Shown one piece after another: positions 5,045-5,575 of a stretch of 5,575 nucleotides of DNA. This DNA comes from an uncultured Collinsella sp. GTDB lineage: Bacteria; Actinomycetota; Coriobacteriia; Coriobacteriales; Coriobacteriaceae. How positions within the stretch are numbered: position 1 is the stretch's first letter; each line of letters starts with the position of its first letter. Position numbers and translations under genes: made by a program. The stretch spans positions 1 to 5,575 of the forward strand of contig UQWK01000081.1 of NCBI GenBank assembly GCA_900544725.1, read 5' to 3'. Under the pieces are notes generated by a model. It had not been told where the DNA came from and ran no database searches. It worked only from the letters and a program-made list of their open reading frames with translations.

Positions 5045-5575
5045 TACGCCTCGCCTCCCTTCTTGGAATCCTTGCGCGTACGGGACGTCTCAGGAGCGTT
5101 CTTGAGAAACTCGGGGTCACCGGAGTAGTGGCATGCAGAGTAATGACCAGACTCGGTGACAACGCGGTCGGGGCGCTGCTTGCGGCACTTATCGGTCGCA
5201 TAGGGACAACGAGGCGAGAACACGCAGCCCTCGGGCAGGTTCATGAGCGAAGGCGGGTTGCCGTGAATCGGCGTAAGCGGCTTCTTCTCTTCGATGGCCT
5301 GCTCCGGGATGGAGCGGATAAGGCCCCAGGTGTAGGGGTGGCGGCTCTCGTAGAAGATTTCCTCAGCAGTACCGAACTCGACGGGACGGCCGGCGTACAT
5401 AACCATGATCTTGTCGGCCATGTCGGCGACGACGCCCAGGTCATGGGTAATCATGATGATGGCGTTGCCGTTCTTCTCCTGCATTTCCTGCATAAGCTCA
5501 ATAATCTGAGCCTGGATGGTAACGTCCAGAGCCGTCGTGGGCTCGTCGGCAATCAGAATATCGGGATCGCAGGCA
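5044..5575 (-). CDS. oppD: Oligopeptide/dipeptide ABC transporter ATP-binding protein, OppD/DppD type (partial, N-terminus beyond the window)
   Basis: The C-terminal 176 residues are present; the frame is open to the right edge, so the Walker A, Q-loop and ABC signature parts lie outside. Visible are Walker B ILIADEP followed by TTALD (D-loop), the switch histidine in MITHDLGVVADMAD, and the C-terminal peptide-transporter domain starting at RHPYTWGLIRSIP. Four cysteines in GCVFSPRC, then DKC and ACH have the spacing x5, x6, x17, identical to those in the downstream subunit. The C-terminal tail is short and lysine-rich. The stop codon overlaps the start of the next gene by one base, which is typical of the oppD-oppF or dppD-dppF pair. 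Methionines inside this segment are not the true start, because family sequence continues upstream of them. Confidence 0.93.
   Translation of the reverse strand, partial: ACDPDILIADEPTTALDVTIQAQIIELMQEMQEKNGNAIIMITHDLGVVADMADKIMVMYAGRPVEFGTAEEIFYESRHPYTWGLIRSIPEQAIEEKKPLTPIHGNPPSLMNLPEGCVFSPRCPYATDKCRKQRPDRVVTESGHYSACHYSGDPEFLKNAPETSRTRKDSKKGGEA

Noticed and set aside
4277..5128. Long open frame of 283 codons on the plus strand
   Set aside because: It is antisense to the two ABC ATPase genes, whose motifs are unmistakable, and its translation shows no recognisable domain. Open antisense frames are common in GC-rich genes.

Overview
The window looks like chromosomal DNA of a gut Actinobacterium of the class Coriobacteriia, most likely Collinsella or a relative. 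This is an inference from overall look: moderately high GC, a tRNA-Leu next to a PAS-GAF-PP2C phosphatase, Opp/Dpp-type peptide ABC ATPases, and GC-rich palindromic intergenic DNA. No rRNA or other taxonomic marker is present. Every gene I can support lies on the minus strand, so the natural reading order runs from high to low coordinates.

Region 1 (5575 to 4016) is the 3' part of a peptide ABC transporter operon. It holds the C-terminal 176 residues of an OppD/DppD-type ATPase, cut by the window edge, followed with a 1-nt TAATG overlap by a complete OppF/DppF-type ATPase. Together these two would form the nucleotide-binding pair that powers oligopeptide or dipeptide import; the permeases and binding protein are not in view.

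Region 2 (4015 to about 3525) has no credible gene but is full of structure. It contains a 133-bp three-tier palindrome 14 bp after the oppF stop, two compact GC-rich stem-loops, and a second three-tier palindrome of 125 bp that is bracketed by an 8-bp direct repeat. The outer arms of the two large palindromes resemble each other, so they may belong to one dispersed family.

Region 3 (about 3523 to 3295) is a tRNA-Leu(GAG) unit. It has a strong-looking promoter preceded by a 17-bp A/T palindrome, an encoded CCA end, and a compact intrinsic terminator.

Region 4 (3268 to 98) is a two-gene signalling cassette. The first gene encodes a soluble PAS-GAF-(GAF-like)-PP2C/SpoIIE phosphatase. The second encodes a single protein that fuses a STAS domain (anti-anti-sigma, RsbV/SpoIIAA type) to a HATPase domain (anti-sigma kinase, RsbW/SpoIIAB type). 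Together they look like an RsbU/RsbV/RsbW-style partner-switching module compressed into two proteins, with no sigma factor beside it in this window. Only 26 bp separate the tRNA terminator from the phosphatase start, so the cassette may depend on read-through from the tRNA promoter.

Region 5 (1 to 53) carries a second copy of the A/T-palindrome promoter module, pointing off the left edge and probably driving a tRNA or another strongly expressed gene outside the window.
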